Positions 45,293-55,675 are shown, numbered from the stretch's first letter. The stretch is 64,000 nt of DNA from Verrucomicrobiales bacterium (GCA_015075445.1 JABTUJ010000014.1:99579-163578); one strand, 5' to 3'. Notes: generated by a model from the letters alone, not told the origin. Numbers and translations are program-made.

Positions 45293-46126
45293 ATGAACAA
45301 CCCGCCCCCACCCCGGCCCTGCTCCCGTCGGCGTGCCTTCACCTTGATCGAACTCCTGGTGGTCGTCGCCATCATCGCCATCCTGGCCGGGATGCTCCTG
45401 CCCGCGCTCGGGCGTGCGAAGTTTCGGGCGAAGGTGGTGAATTGCACCTCGAACTACCGGCAGTGGGGGATTGCGGCGAACCTGTATGCGGGGGATGCCC
45501 CGCAGGGTCGGCTGCCGGCGTACCGGATGCCGCGCACGGGTCTCAATCCGTGGGATGTGTCTGCGGACATGGTTCCCGGACTGCAACCCTACGGGCTGAC
45601 GGTGGCCATGTGGTTCTGCCCGGTGCGCTCGGGTGAGTTCCGGGATGCGGATGCGTGGTATCGCCAGCAGACCGGCGGGACCGGCATCACCAGCGTGGAT
45701 GAACTCAACAAGTACCTCCGCCGGCAGTATGGCAACTTCGCGATCATCAACCATTGCTGGTGGGTGCCACGACCGTTGGATGGTGGGGAACTTTTTCCCA
45801 CGCCCAGGACCGCGGGGACCTACAGCCGGACCCAGGACGGGTGGCCCACGAAGGTGGAGGATCCGGTCGCGGCGATCCAACCCATCATCACGGATCTGTG
45901 CCTGGCCGAGGGGACGCGGACCACGAACGTGGCCAAGGCCAGGGCGGGCCATTCCGCCGGCACCGAGCTGGTCAACGTGAACCTCGCCTTCGCCGATGGG
46001 CACGACGAGACGCGGTCCCGGGCGAAGCTTCAATGGCAGCAATCGAACGCTGGACCACCTTCTATTGAGCTGTGCGGGGGCGCGGGGAAGGCACCTGTTC
46101 CTTGCGGACTTGCTCAGTGGCCTTGA
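45293..46126 (+). CDS. prepilin-like (type II secretion pseudopilin-type) protein, probable 3' frameshift
   Basis: A type IV pilin-like N-terminus: basic leader SRRRAFTLIELLVVVAIIAI, with prepilin peptidase cleavage expected before F and the conserved glutamate at +5. The body has the pattern frequent in Verrucomicrobia and Planctomycetes pseudopilin-like proteins, ending near VNLAFADGHDETRSRAKLQW. As read the protein has 277 residues and runs into repeat DNA. In another frame the same DNA gives RWTTFY and a stop at 46068, the usual C-terminal style of this family, so a single-base indel near 46045 is likely and the true end is probably 46068. Two cysteines are visible, plus a short aromatic C-terminus. 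Exported and anchored in the inner membrane until processed; its exact role is unknown. Confidence 0.75.
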   Translation: MNNPPPPRPCSRRRAFTLIELLVVVAIIAILAGMLLPALGRAKFRAKVVNCTSNYRQWGIAANLYAGDAPQGRLPAYRMPRTGLNPWDVSADMVPGLQPYGLTVAMWFCPVRSGEFRDADAWYRQQTGGTGITSVDELNKYLRRQYGNFAIINHCWWVPRPLDGGELFPTPRTAGTYSRTQDGWPTKVEDPVAAIQPIITDLCLAEGTRTTNVAKARAGHSAGTELVNVNLAFADGHDETRSRAKLQWQQSNAGPPSIELCGGAGKAPVPCGLAQWP

Positions 46127-46205
46127 ACCCTCCCCGCCGGGTCGGGGGACCCGGCCTACAGTTTGCAGCCTCGGTGCCCTCACCGGGTGGTTCATGGGAA
46201 GCCGG
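46088..46205. repeat. composite dispersed repeat, second copy
   Basis: Near-identical in order to 37357-37452: CCTGTTCCTTGCGGACTTGC, then AACCCTCCCCGCCGGGTCGG with the GACCCGGC hairpin partner, CTACAG, then GCCCTCACCGGGTGGTTC and ATGGGAAG. It overlaps the apparent 3' end of the prepilin-like frame and lies upstream of the next gene. The spacer to 46274 holds nothing else recognisable. Confidence 0.75.
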
Positions 46206-46274
46206 CACCACGAAATGCGTGGGGATGGCGAAGCCTTGTGGACGGCGGATCGTCCTCCTACCGTCGGCGCGGTG

Positions 46275-49004
46275 ATGATGGGTTCAACCCCCCGACTTCT
46301 CTGGGCGCACGCCCTTCTGCTCGTCTCCGGGACGTGTGGCCTGGGGTATCAGATGCTGTGGACGCGGTGGTTCGGGCTTGGCCTGGGCCAGGAGCTGCCG
46401 GCGTTGCTGGCGGTGGTGGCGGCGTTCTTCGGAGGTTGCGCCCTGGGCGCCGGGATGCTGGACGGACCGATCCGGCGCAGCCCGCGTCCCGCGCTCTGGT
46501 ATGCCGGGCTCGAAGTGCTGATCGGCGTCTGGGCGTGGCTCTCGATCTGGCTGATTCCGGCCACGCAACACGTGGCGCTGGACGTGATGGGGTTGGAGCC
46601 TTCGGGGGGGCGCCAGGCCGTGGTGGCGTTTGGTCTGCCGTTTCTCGTGCTGCTGCCCGCGACGGCGGCCATGGGAGCGAGCTTTCCCGCCATGGAGTGT
46701 TTCGTGCGGGGCCACGTGACGGCTGGGCGCGTCGTCGGTTCCCTCTATGCCGCCAGTACGTTGGGTGCGGTGGTGGGGACGTTGGCGGGTGTGTTTGTGC
46801 TCGTGCCCGGGCTTGGGTTTACGGGTGCGGTCAGCGTTCTGGGCTGGCTGAACCTGGCGTGCGCGGCGGGGTTGTTGGTGCTGGCGCGGACGGCGCGGAA
46901 TCCGGCGAGGGCGGGTGAAGGTGCTGCGGATCCACGCCCCGGCGGCGGCCTTGCCCCTCCGGGAACGGGGAGCGGCAGGCGAGACGCCCGCACCACAGGC
47001 TCAGGGGAAGTGGCCTTGGCCCCAGGGCCGTGCGCAGTGACCATGGACCGTAGCCGCCGACATGAGGAGGCGGACACGAGAGCACCCGCCTCCTCACGTC
47101 GGCGCCTACGCGGGGACGGTTCATGGGAAGGCAAGCTCCTGGCGCTGTTGCTGGCGACGGGCCTGCTGGGGATCGGGTTCGAGGTGGTGGGAGTGCGGCT
47201 GTTGAAGGGGGTGCTGGAGAACACGGTGTTCACGTTCGCGAGTGTGCTGGCGGTGTATCTGGTGGGGACCGCGCTGGGTGCGGGGTGGGCCGGGCGGGTG
47301 GCGCGGTTTCAGCCGCTCGAGGAGAAGCTCGCATGGCTGTTGGGCGGGTTGGGTGTGGCCTGTGCGGTGGGCGGTTGGGCCATGGTCATGGCGCCGGAGG
47401 TTTACCGGGGACTGCGGGGGGCGGTGGGCGATTCGCTGGGCGGCGTGATGGCAGCGGAAGGCTTGGTGGCGGCGTCGGTGTTTTTCCTCCCGACGCTTCT
47501 GATGGGGGCCACGTTTGCGACGCTGGCGGAGGCGGTCCGCGATCGGCGGGGGAGCGTGGGGCGGGCCTTGGCGTGGAACACGGTGGGCGGGATGCTTGCG
47601 CCCCTGCTGTTGGGCGCGCTGCTTTTCCCGTGGCTGGGCGGGAAATGGACCGTGGTGGTGCTGGTCACCGGCTACGCGCTGTTATGGCCCGGGCGACGGA
47701 CCTGGCGGCTGGCGGTGGCCAGAGGGGGGGCGTTGGTGCTGGCGCTGGCCTTGCCTGACCTGGATCGCACCGGATTGCTGCCAGGGGAACGGTTGCGGAC
47801 GGCGCGGGCCGGGATCGCCGATTCGGTGGCGGTGGTCGAGACCGCCGAAGGGCATCGAACGCTGCGGGTGAACAATCGGTTCACGATGGGCGGCACGGCT
47901 TCGGCCCCGGCGGAAGGTCGCCAGGCCCACCTGCCGCTGTTGCTGCATCCAGCGCCCCGACGCGTCCTGTTCCTCGGTTCGGGCACGGGGATCACGGCCG
48001 CAGCGGCGACCGCTCATCCAGGCGTCTTCGTAGACAGTGTGGAACTGGCACCGGAGGTGGTGCAGGTCATGGGCGAGTTCGCGCCCGAGAACTTCGCCCC
48101 GCCGGGCCGGTTGCGACAGCACGTGGCCGATGCCCGCCGATTCGTCCGGGTGACCACGAACCGGTACGACGTGATCGTGGCCGACCTGTTTCACCCTGCC
48201 CGGGACGGAGCCGGCGCGCTGTACACCCGGGAGCACTACGAGGCGATTGCGCGGCGATTGGCGGGGGGCGGGTTGTTCTGCCAGTGGATTCCGCTTTACC
48301 AGGTGGACCTCGAGACGCTGGGGTGGATGGCGGCATCGGTGGCGGCGGCCTTTCCCCACGTGCATGCCATTCTGTTGCGACCGACGGTCGACACGCCGGT
48401 GCTCGGCTTGCTGGGCGCGTTCGAGCCGCATCCGATGACGCTGGATGCCCTGGATCGGCGGCTGGAAGAACCGGGGTTACGGGAGGCGCTTCAGCCGCTG
48501 GGGTTGACCGATGCTTTTCAGATCCTGCAGGGGTACCTCGGACCGGGCACGGCGTTGCTCGAGGGGGCGGCACCGGACACGGACGATCGGCAACGCGTGA
48601 ACTGGCGCGCTTCCCGCTGGGGCGGGGCCGGGCCGCGTTGGCCGTACGACACGCTCTTTGCGGTGCTGGGTCGCTCGGCGACCACGCTCGACCGCTTGCT
48701 CCCCGATGTGGACGAAGCGACCGAACGTCGCTTCCACGCAGTGGTCCGGGCGCGCAATCGTTACCTGGAAGGCTTGCGGCTCGAAGCCGAGGGCGACTTG
48801 GCGGAAGCCCGGCGCGCGTGGCTCGAAAGCGCCGCGGCGAGCGACGATTTCACCTACGGGTACGCGCATCTCCTGACGTTGGCAGTGCAACTGTCCCGCG
48901 ACCAACCCGCGGAAGCCCGCCGGCTGTTCGACGGGTTGATCCAGGCCCGACCCGAACGACCCGTGGCGCGTGAGTTGCGGGACCGGCTGGTGCCGTTGCG
49001 ATGA
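46275..49004 (+). CDS. spermidine-synthase-like membrane protein (fused TM region and methyltransferase fold)
   Basis: A 909-residue inner-membrane protein. I start at ATG 46275 (MMGSTPRLLWAHALLLVSG); an upstream extension would be repeat-derived. Residues about 1-215 hold six or so transmembrane helices. A hydrophilic linker (about 215-285) precedes another block of helices (about 286-480). A cytosolic spermidine-synthase/SAM-binding Rossmann domain follows (about 500-760), with FLGSGTGITAAAATAHP, VDSVELAPEV, HVADARRFV and VIVADLFHP. The C-terminus (about 800-909) is helical and TPR-like. Fused spermidine-synthase-like transmembrane proteins are common in these phyla, and polyamine synthesis is not assured. 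The linker is encoded by dispersed repeats inserted in frame at about 46925-47125. Confidence 0.8.
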   Translation: MMGSTPRLLWAHALLLVSGTCGLGYQMLWTRWFGLGLGQELPALLAVVAAFFGGCALGAGMLDGPIRRSPRPALWYAGLEVLIGVWAWLSIWLIPATQHVALDVMGLEPSGGRQAVVAFGLPFLVLLPATAAMGASFPAMECFVRGHVTAGRVVGSLYAASTLGAVVGTLAGVFVLVPGLGFTGAVSVLGWLNLACAAGLLVLARTARNPARAGEGAADPRPGGGLAPPGTGSGRRDARTTGSGEVALAPGPCAVTMDRSRRHEEADTRAPASSRRRLRGDGSWEGKLLALLLATGLLGIGFEVVGVRLLKGVLENTVFTFASVLAVYLVGTALGAGWAGRVARFQPLEEKLAWLLGGLGVACAVGGWAMVMAPEVYRGLRGAVGDSLGGVMAAEGLVAASVFFLPTLLMGATFATLAEAVRDRRGSVGRALAWNTVGGMLAPLLLGALLFPWLGGKWTVVVLVTGYALLWPGRRTWRLAVARGGALVLALALPDLDRTGLLPGERLRTARAGIADSVAVVETAEGHRTLRVNNRFTMGGTASAPAEGRQAHLPLLLHPAPRRVLFLGSGTGITAAAATAHPGVFVDSVELAPEVVQVMGEFAPENFAPPGRLRQHVADARRFVRVTTNRYDVIVADLFHPARDGAGALYTREHYEAIARRLAGGGLFCQWIPLYQVDLETLGWMAASVAAAFPHVHAILLRPTVDTPVLGLLGAFEPHPMTLDALDRRLEEPGLREALQPLGLTDAFQILQGYLGPGTALLEGAAPDTDDRQRVNWRASRWGGAGPRWPYDTLFAVLGRSATTLDRLLPDVDEATERRFHAVVRARNRYLEGLRLEAEGDLAEARRAWLESAAASDDFTYGYAHLLTLAVQLSRDQPAEARRLFDGLIQARPERPVARELRDRLVPLR
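46925..47125. repeat. dispersed repeats embedded in frame inside a coding sequence
   Basis: Contains a fragment of the GCACCACAGG palindrome family (46991-47005), then an inverted pair of the CCTCACGTCGGCGCCTAC family: TAGCCGCCGACATGAGGAGG (47051-47070) and CTCCTCACGTCGGCGCCTAC (47090-47109) around a roughly 17-nt loop. GGTTCATGGGAAG at 47116 matches the ends of the 37.4- and 46.1-kb elements. It encodes the hydrophilic linker between two transmembrane blocks of the host protein. Confidence 0.75.
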
Positions 49005-49026
49005 CCGTGGCGCGGGATGTGCGGGC

Positions 49027-49332
49027 TCAGGGCGGGGGATCGAGGCGGACGCAGGCCTTGATGTCGCCGTGACGGAACGTGGCGCGGCCGATGGCGAGGT
49101 CGATGTTGGCGGTGTCGACGCGGTCGAGGAACAGCGTTTCCTCGCGCACGCGCAACCGGCCCTGCAAGATCACGCCATCGAGAAGGCGGACCTCGACGAG
49201 CTGTTCCAGCGGAAGCCCCAGCTTCTCGGCGAGGGTGCGCACGGCCTCCTGCCGTTCGCGATGCCACGCGGATTCGCGATTGCGACCTGGGCTGGCGTCG
49301 AAAGCAAACTCCCCTTGGACAGGTGGGTTCAT
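49027..49332 (-). CDS. small conserved-type protein translationally coupled to prmC
   Basis: A 101-residue protein whose ATG overlaps the prmC stop codon by 4 nt (ATGA), which argues that it is real. After a short leader it has a helix (RQEAVRTLAEKLGLPLEQLV) and then two or three beta strands (VEVRLLDGVILQGRLRVREE, TLFLD), ending in IGRATFRHGDIKACVRLD. The strand-rich part with 'LLDGVILQGRL' recalls small SH3/Sm-like barrels, but I cannot assign a family. Cytoplasmic, no cysteines in pairs, no signal peptide. It converges with the membrane protein gene across 22 nt. Confidence 0.7.
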   Translation of the reverse strand: MNPPVQGEFAFDASPGRNRESAWHRERQEAVRTLAEKLGLPLEQLVEVRLLDGVILQGRLRVREETLFLDRVDTANIDLAIGRATFRHGDIKACVRLDPPP

Positions 49333-50195
49333 CGGTCGTGGGGGGGGTGAACCGCGGTGAGGAACCGCGGGCGTTGGGCGAGATCAGGCAGGACTTCGTT
49401 GACCTGCCAACCGGCCCTTTCGAACAGGTCCCGCGCCGGGCCCGCCTGGCCATCGCCCAACTCGAGCCACAACCGGCCTTCCGCAGCCAGGAACGGCGGC
49501 GTGTCCGCGGCCAACCGGCGGACCGACTCGAGTCCGTCCGGTCCCCCATCCAACGCGGTGCGCGGCTCGTAGTCCCGCACTTCGGGGGCCAGCGTGGCGA
49601 TTTCAGCGGTGGGGATGTACGGCGGGTTGGCGACCACCAACTGGAAGCGCAACTCGGGCGGGAGCGCTCCCAGACCGTCGCCGGCGTGAAACCGGATGCG
49701 ATCGCTCACCCCGTGAAGGGCGGCGTTTTCGCGGGCGACCTCCAGGGCTTCGACCGACACGTCCAGGGCGTGCACGATGGCGTTCGGCAAACGGAGCGCG
49801 AGGCTGATGGCCAGGCAACCGCTGCCGGTGCCAAAGTCCAGCACGGCGACCGGCCGGTCGCCCAGCCCGGTCAGGAACTGCCCGGCATGCTCGGCCAGTT
49901 GCTCGGTCTCGGGCCGCGGGATGAGGACCGCCGGTGTCAGCCGGAATTCCCGACCACAGAACGAGGTGGTGCCCAGGACGTACTGCAGGGGCTCGCGGGC
50001 GCCCCGTCGTTGGACCAGCGCGCGCATGCGTTCGAGCTCGGGTTCGGTCAGGACCCGTTCGAAATCCAGATAGAGCCGGAGGCGGGGTAGAGCCAGGACA
50101 TGCGCCAAGAGCAGCTCAGCCTGCAGCCGGGGCGACTCGCCCTCATGGGGGGCGAGGATGGCGGGGCTGCGCGGGATGACCTCAAGACCCGTCAC
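49329..50195 (-). CDS. prmC: peptide chain release factor N5-glutamine methyltransferase
   Basis: A 288-residue SAM-dependent enzyme that methylates the glutamine of the GGQ motif in release factors RF1/RF2. The N-terminal helical domain (about 1-80) is followed by the Rossmann fold with VLDFGTGSGCLAISLAL (motif I, about 116-132) and the catalytic NPPY in LVVANPPYIPTAEI (about 187-200). RPETEQL at about 94-100 is also diagnostic. The start is GTG at 50195, chosen because it gives the normal family length. prfA is not adjacent. It shares a 4-nt overlap with the small downstream gene. Confidence 0.92.
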   Translation of the reverse strand: MTGLEVIPRSPAILAPHEGESPRLQAELLLAHVLALPRLRLYLDFERVLTEPELERMRALVQRRGAREPLQYVLGTTSFCGREFRLTPAVLIPRPETEQLAEHAGQFLTGLGDRPVAVLDFGTGSGCLAISLALRLPNAIVHALDVSVEALEVARENAALHGVSDRIRFHAGDGLGALPPELRFQLVVANPPYIPTAEIATLAPEVRDYEPRTALDGGPDGLESVRRLAADTPPFLAAEGRLWLELGDGQAGPARDLFERAGWQVNEVLPDLAQRPRFLTAVHPPHDR

Positions 50196-50261
50196 GCCCC
50201 GAGCCTAGGCGCGGGGCGTGCACTGCAAAGGGCAAAGTGCCGTGGGTGTCGCCCGATCACT

Positions 50262-51407
50262 TCACTTCAATTCGAGGTCGTCCTTGGCAGGCAGCGGCGG
50301 GAACTTGGCGTGCGGTTCGGTCTGATACCAGAATGCGACGGAGGCGATATCGTCCTGAAGCTGGAGGTAACGGCCGTCCTTGCGCCAGCCCAGGGCCTGG
50401 ATGGTGACCTTCAGGTCCTCCTCGAACCGGATCGGGTCCGGGATATGCCACCGATAGAGCCCGAACCGGGTCTGGGACTGGTAGGTGCCGTCGGGACGGA
50501 TCACCTGGGGCAGGCCGGCGTAGGGGGTGCTGAACTCGGTGTACTTGCCCTCGCGATCAAAGTTGTACGAGCCGCAGAAGTAATCCTCGGTGCCGGTGCC
50601 GCAGATGGTCGGGAATTCGCCGTCGCCATCGAGGAAGAACTTGATCTCGCCTTCGCCCCACCAGCCGGTGCTGTGCACCTCCCACGCCATGTAGGTGCCC
50701 ACGTAGTGGCCCTTGCCCTTGACGCCGTCGAGGATCGTGTAGAGGCCCTTGGTCTTGAGCGGGTCTTCCCGGCGGAACTGGGCATGGAAGTAGGCGGCGT
50801 CCTCGGGGACCTCCGTCAAGGCGTAATCGATCTGGTAATAAAGCGTCATGGTCTGGTCATCGAGGTTCTCGAGGGTGACGCGGGCCTTCTTGCGAAACGG
50901 CATGGGCCAATAGCAATTGAAGGCGCTGCCCGGGTTCACGCACACGGCCAGCGAGTTGATCTGGCAATAACGCGCCCAGCCGCAGGCGAAAAAGTCCCCG
51001 AGCGGCACCTCGACCGAGGGCTCGGTTTCGTCGTCCCAGTAGAAGCGCAGGATGAAATAGCGGGTCTTGTCGAGGGGCGCCGGGGTGAGCCAGATGTGCT
51101 GGATGCAGCCCGGGCCGGTGATCTCGGCCATGGTGAACGTCTTCTTGGCCTCGATGCGGACGTAGGGCGACACCTTCCACCCCTGGCCGAGCCCGCGGGC
51201 GGCGCCAGCGGCCGGGCCATCCACGGACATGCCGCCCTTGCCCTTTTCGCCGGTGAAGTTCTCGGGGCTGATCGAGCGGGACTTGGCGTTCGAGAGCCGG
51301 TACAGGTTGCCGAGGCCCATGTCCAGGCCGTTGAAGGGCAGGTTGGCGGCCGAGGCAGTGGTCGCGCTCAACCCCAGGGCGAGCGCCAATAACAATTGGG
51401 ATTTCAT
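50262..51407 (-). CDS. DUF2961 / GH172-like secreted glycoside hydrolase
   Basis: A 381-residue exported protein with signal peptide MKSQLLLALALGLSATTASA. The body matches DUF2961, the domain behind glycoside hydrolase family 172 (difructose-anhydride and D-arabinan or fructofuranose-active enzymes). Visible landmarks are the acidic GPGCIQHIWLT, LRFYWDDETEPSVEVPLGDF, the aromatic WWGEGEIKFFLDGD and GTGTEDYFCGSYNFDREGKY near the C-terminus; the glutamates in GEGE and GTEDY are candidate catalytic residues. The length fits a single-domain member. The substrate cannot be read from sequence. Neighbours give no pathway context; 67 nt separate it from prmC. Confidence 0.85.
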   Translation of the reverse strand: MKSQLLLALALGLSATTASAANLPFNGLDMGLGNLYRLSNAKSRSISPENFTGEKGKGGMSVDGPAAGAARGLGQGWKVSPYVRIEAKKTFTMAEITGPGCIQHIWLTPAPLDKTRYFILRFYWDDETEPSVEVPLGDFFACGWARYCQINSLAVCVNPGSAFNCYWPMPFRKKARVTLENLDDQTMTLYYQIDYALTEVPEDAAYFHAQFRREDPLKTKGLYTILDGVKGKGHYVGTYMAWEVHSTGWWGEGEIKFFLDGDGEFPTICGTGTEDYFCGSYNFDREGKYTEFSTPYAGLPQVIRPDGTYQSQTRFGLYRWHIPDPIRFEEDLKVTIQALGWRKDGRYLQLQDDIASVAFWYQTEPHAKFPPLPAKDDLELK

Positions 51408-51769
51408 GGCTGGAGGAAGACAAACGAGCGGTTCCGGGAATCATGCCAGCCGCCTGCGTCGCAACACGAAGCAAACGGGCTCCGAATGAGAGGCGGTGTG
51501 CACGCGCCGGAGTCTGCCAAGCCCGCCCAAGGGCGCAACCACGAATGGCCGGAGGTACCCATCCGCCGATTGCGAACATCGGGGATTGGGGGAGGTGACC
51601 TGTTCCCTCGGGCCTGGAGGTAGGGGTTGCTGCCTAGGAAACTGGCCAGCTTGACCAGTGGGTGGGGGAGGAGTGTGATGCGGCTGTCCTGAACGCGGAC
51701 ACCCTGTGAAGTGGAGGATGGCGAGGGAAGGACAGGAGAACCAAAGGGCACAGCACGACAGCAGCAATC
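51408..51769. other. spacer with no recognised gene
   Basis: About 360 nt between the GH172-like gene start and the PEP-CTERM fragment. It contains CCTGTTCCCTCGGGCCTGG (from 51602), similar to the start of the elements at 37.36 and 46.09 kb, and a mixed-composition stretch. No convincing reading frame, terminator or tRNA was seen. Confidence 0.6.
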
Positions 51770-51926
51770 ATGGGGGCGCACATCACTCTTTCAGCCATGA
51801 GCGGGACAGCCTGGTTCGCCGTGACGATCCCTGAGCCCGCGGCGGCGGCAGTCGGCTTCAGCCTGGTATGCCTGGGCTTTGTCCTCGCGCGCCGGAAGTG
51901 GCGGCGGGGGACAGGGCGCACGTCGT

Positions 51927-51946
<20 letters not shown>
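51770..51946 (+). CDS. orphan PEP-CTERM sorting-signal fragment
   Basis: A 58-residue frame that is little more than a PEP-CTERM tail: the motif TIPEPAAAAVG, then a hydrophobic helix FSLVCLGFVLA and a basic RRKWRRG end. In this system the tail is recognised by exosortase and removed from exported proteins; no exosortase is in the window. No body domain precedes it: the frame is open only from 51710 and starts at ATG 51770 or 51797. It is probably the remnant of a lost exported protein. Its 3' end overlaps the end of the convergent transporter gene by 20 nt. Confidence 0.45.
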
Positions 51947-53410
<1,464 letters not shown>

Positions 53411-53414
<4 letters not shown>

Positions 53415-53977
53415 GGGCGAAGGTCGGAGTCCGAAGGTCGAAGTCCGAAGTCCGAAGGTCGAAGTCCGAAGTCCGAAGGTCGAAGTCCGAAGTCCGAAGG
53501 GCGAAGGGCGAAGTTCGAAGGGCGAAGGGCGAAGTTCGAAGGGCGAAGGGCGAAGTCCGAAGTTCGAAGGGCGAAGGGCGAGGGGCGAAGTTCGAGGTCC
53601 GACGTTGGTCTTTGGTCCTTGGTCTTTGGTCCTTGGTCTCTGCACGTTGAACGTTGAACGTTGAACGTTGAGTGTTGAACGTTGGTCGTTGGTCCTTCGA
53701 AGCACACCGACGGCGTATTGGCCTCGCGGACGGCGAGGTTGGCGGTGAACCAGAGATCGCCGTGGAGTGGGTCAGCGAGGTTCGTCGGGCCGAACCAGCC
53801 GATGGTGAGTGCCGTCAGGTTGGTGAAGTCCTCCGACACGCCGTGATAACCGAGCTCCGCGTCGCCGAGCCGCAGGAAGGGAACCGTGTCAGGTGCCTGC
53901 GCGGGCGGAGCGACCGGGGAGGCGAGTGCCGCGGCGCACGCGGTCCCCAGCAAGAACCCTGGTACCAGACGGTTCAA
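53411..53977 (-). pseudogene. truncated ABC substrate-binding protein fused to repeat array
   Basis: A TTG at 53977, 7 nt after the preceding stop, starts a signal peptide (LNRLVPGFLLGTACAAALA, with Met at TTG). The beginning of a periplasmic binding protein follows (LTIGWFGPTN, then FTANLAVREAN; about 90 residues). The homologous region is then lost and the frame continues through a low-complexity array as RPSDFGLRPSDFGLRPS-type repeats to a TGA that overlaps the transporter ATG. So most of a roughly 400-residue binding protein is missing. It is either a genuine truncation by array insertion or an expressed chimera with a repetitive tail. A second, intact binding protein lies immediately upstream. 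Confidence 0.6.
53416..53700. repeat. low-complexity array, dialect B
   Basis: Between about 53416 and 53600 the plus strand reads GAAGTCCGAAGG/GAAGGGCGAAG units of 7-11 nt in tandem. From about 53603 it changes to TTGGTCCTTGGTC and then GTTGAACGTTGAACGTTG. At least four of six frames stay open. On the minus strand it follows the truncated binding-protein fragment and ends at the transporter start. Confidence 0.9.
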
Positions 53978-53984
53978 CGGGGGC

Positions 53985-55490
53985 TCAAGGGACGCGGGCT
54001 TGCTGGCGTTCGACGCGCATCTGATCGATGACATTGCCGCGCGGGATCTCGAGTTCTTCACGCGAATAGTAGTGCCAGCGGCCCTGCTCAAAGCGGGTGA
54101 GGAAGACCTCGCCGCCATCGTCCAGGGCGGCGCTGAGCGGGATGTCGCCGGTCACGCCCGGGAAAGGATCGGGGCGATAGGCGAGGACATCGCGGATCTT
54201 GGCGCGGTTGAGGCCGGCCGTCTGGATGGCCCAGAGGAGCATGTTCATGCCGTCGTAGGCATGGGCGGCGTACGTCTCCGCCTCGGCCCCCCAGCGTTCC
54301 CGGAAGGCCGCTTTGAACGCGTCCAGCTTGGGGTCCTGACGGTCCGGATTCCACGGGTAGGTACACCAGACCCCTTCGGCGTTCGGGCCGGCGAGTTGGA
54401 CAAACTCGTCGGTGACGGCGCGGTCGCAGGTGTGGAACGGCTGCTTCCAACCGCGGGCGCGCATGGCGTTGAGGGCGCGGGCGGCGTCGTCGCCATTGCC
54501 CCAATAGACGATGGCGTCGGGTTGGTAGGCCTCGATCCGGTTCAGTTGGAGGGTGAAATCGGTGGCGCCGACGCGGTGGGCCATCTCGATGACGACGGGG
54601 CGGTTGAGGCGGCGGGCACCGTCGCGGATCTCGCGCACACCGAAGCGGCCGTAGCGATTGCTCGAACGGAGGATGGCCACGCGCTGGTAGTTCATCTTCC
54701 GCAAGAGGTAATCGAGCAGGATGTAGTTCTGCTGGCGGTCATCGCCGATGCAGCGCATGACCCAGGGGATGTTGGTCTCGATGTACGTGGGGTCGAGGTC
54801 GCCGGGAGTCATCCAAGGGATCTCGATCTTGAGGGCGACGCGGATGGCGATGTGGGTGTTGGCGCCGTCGATGCCGCCGATGATGGCCCAGACATTGTCC
54901 TTGTAGGCGAGGTGAATGACCTCGCTGCCCGAGGCGCCCCAGAGAGCGTTGTCGTTTCGCACGCACAACTCGAACGGGATCTTGCGCGGGAGATAGCCGC
55001 CCTGGGCATTGGCCTGCTCGATGGCCAACCGGCAGGCGCGCAGCATGGCGATGCCCAGCGCTTCTTCATTGTGACTCTTGCCTCCCGTGGCGACGGAGAC
55101 CGTCTGCATGATCGGGCCCAGGAAACCGATCTTCACGGAGTCGAGGTGCTCCGGTTCCGGGATGGCGCGTCCCGCCCCGGTGTACTCCATCTGGACGAGG
55201 AAGTGTTCCTTGTACGGCTTGACGGCCCCGAACGGTTCGACGTCGGCCGAGGAGTAAGCGTAGTTCTGGTTGGTCTTGAGGGGGAGGTTGGGCACTTCGT
55301 AAGGCCCGACCGCGTGGATGCGCTCGAGGATGAGCGGGAGCGTGAGGTCTTCGGGTCGCGTGAGTTCCTGCGCCGGGGTGTCCGTGGCCGCTGCAGCACC
55401 CGGGAGCCACAGGGTGGGGAGGAACGCGACGCAGAGGAGCGCCAGACAGGCAGCGCAGCGCTGGCGATAGCAGGCAGGAGGGGGGTTCAT
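53985..55490 (-). CDS. ABC-type branched-chain amino-acid/urea-like substrate-binding protein
   Basis: A 501-residue periplasmic binding protein of the Peripla_BP_6 (LivJ-like) type. The signal peptide from ATG 55490 is followed by a hydrophobic ACLALLCVAFLPTLW stretch. The ligand-binding lobes start at VKIGFLGPIMQTVSVATGG (about residues 118-136) and include GIAMLRACRLAIEQANAQGG, WAIIGGIDGANTHIAIRVA and YAAHAYDGMNMLLWAI near the end. An extra N-terminal segment of about 80 residues precedes the lobes. No permease or ATPase genes are in the window, so the protein may be a stand-alone sensor or binder for the redox cluster rather than part of a normal ABC importer. The ATG abuts a repeat array, leaving no visible ribosome-binding site. 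Confidence 0.85.
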   Translation of the reverse strand: MNPPPACYRQRCAACLALLCVAFLPTLWLPGAAAATDTPAQELTRPEDLTLPLILERIHAVGPYEVPNLPLKTNQNYAYSSADVEPFGAVKPYKEHFLVQMEYTGAGRAIPEPEHLDSVKIGFLGPIMQTVSVATGGKSHNEEALGIAMLRACRLAIEQANAQGGYLPRKIPFELCVRNDNALWGASGSEVIHLAYKDNVWAIIGGIDGANTHIAIRVALKIEIPWMTPGDLDPTYIETNIPWVMRCIGDDRQQNYILLDYLLRKMNYQRVAILRSSNRYGRFGVREIRDGARRLNRPVVIEMAHRVGATDFTLQLNRIEAYQPDAIVYWGNGDDAARALNAMRARGWKQPFHTCDRAVTDEFVQLAGPNAEGVWCTYPWNPDRQDPKLDAFKAAFRERWGAEAETYAAHAYDGMNMLLWAIQTAGLNRAKIRDVLAYRPDPFPGVTGDIPLSAALDDGGEVFLTRFEQGRWHYYSREELEIPRGNVIDQMRVERQQARVP

Positions 55491-55675
55491 AGAAGGTCGA
55501 AGGTCGAAGGGCGAAGGTCGAAGGTCAAAGGGCGAAGGTCGAAGGTCAAAGGGCGAAGGTCGAAGGTCAAAGGTCGAAGGGCGAAGGGCGAAGGTCAAAG
55601 GTCGAAGGTCGAAGGTCGAAGGTCGAAGGGCGAAGGGCGAAGGGCGAAGAGCGAAGGGCGAAGTACGAAGTTGGA
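55491..55675. repeat. low-complexity array, dialect B
   Basis: Plus-strand GAAGGTCGAAGGGCGAAGG and GGTCAAAGGGCGAAGGTC units in tandem. It fills the gap between the binding-protein start (55490) and the stop of the upstream propeller gene (55685). All frames that I checked are open, which creates long spurious N-terminal extensions such as LRPSPFDLRPSPFDLRPS on the minus strand. Confidence 0.9.
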
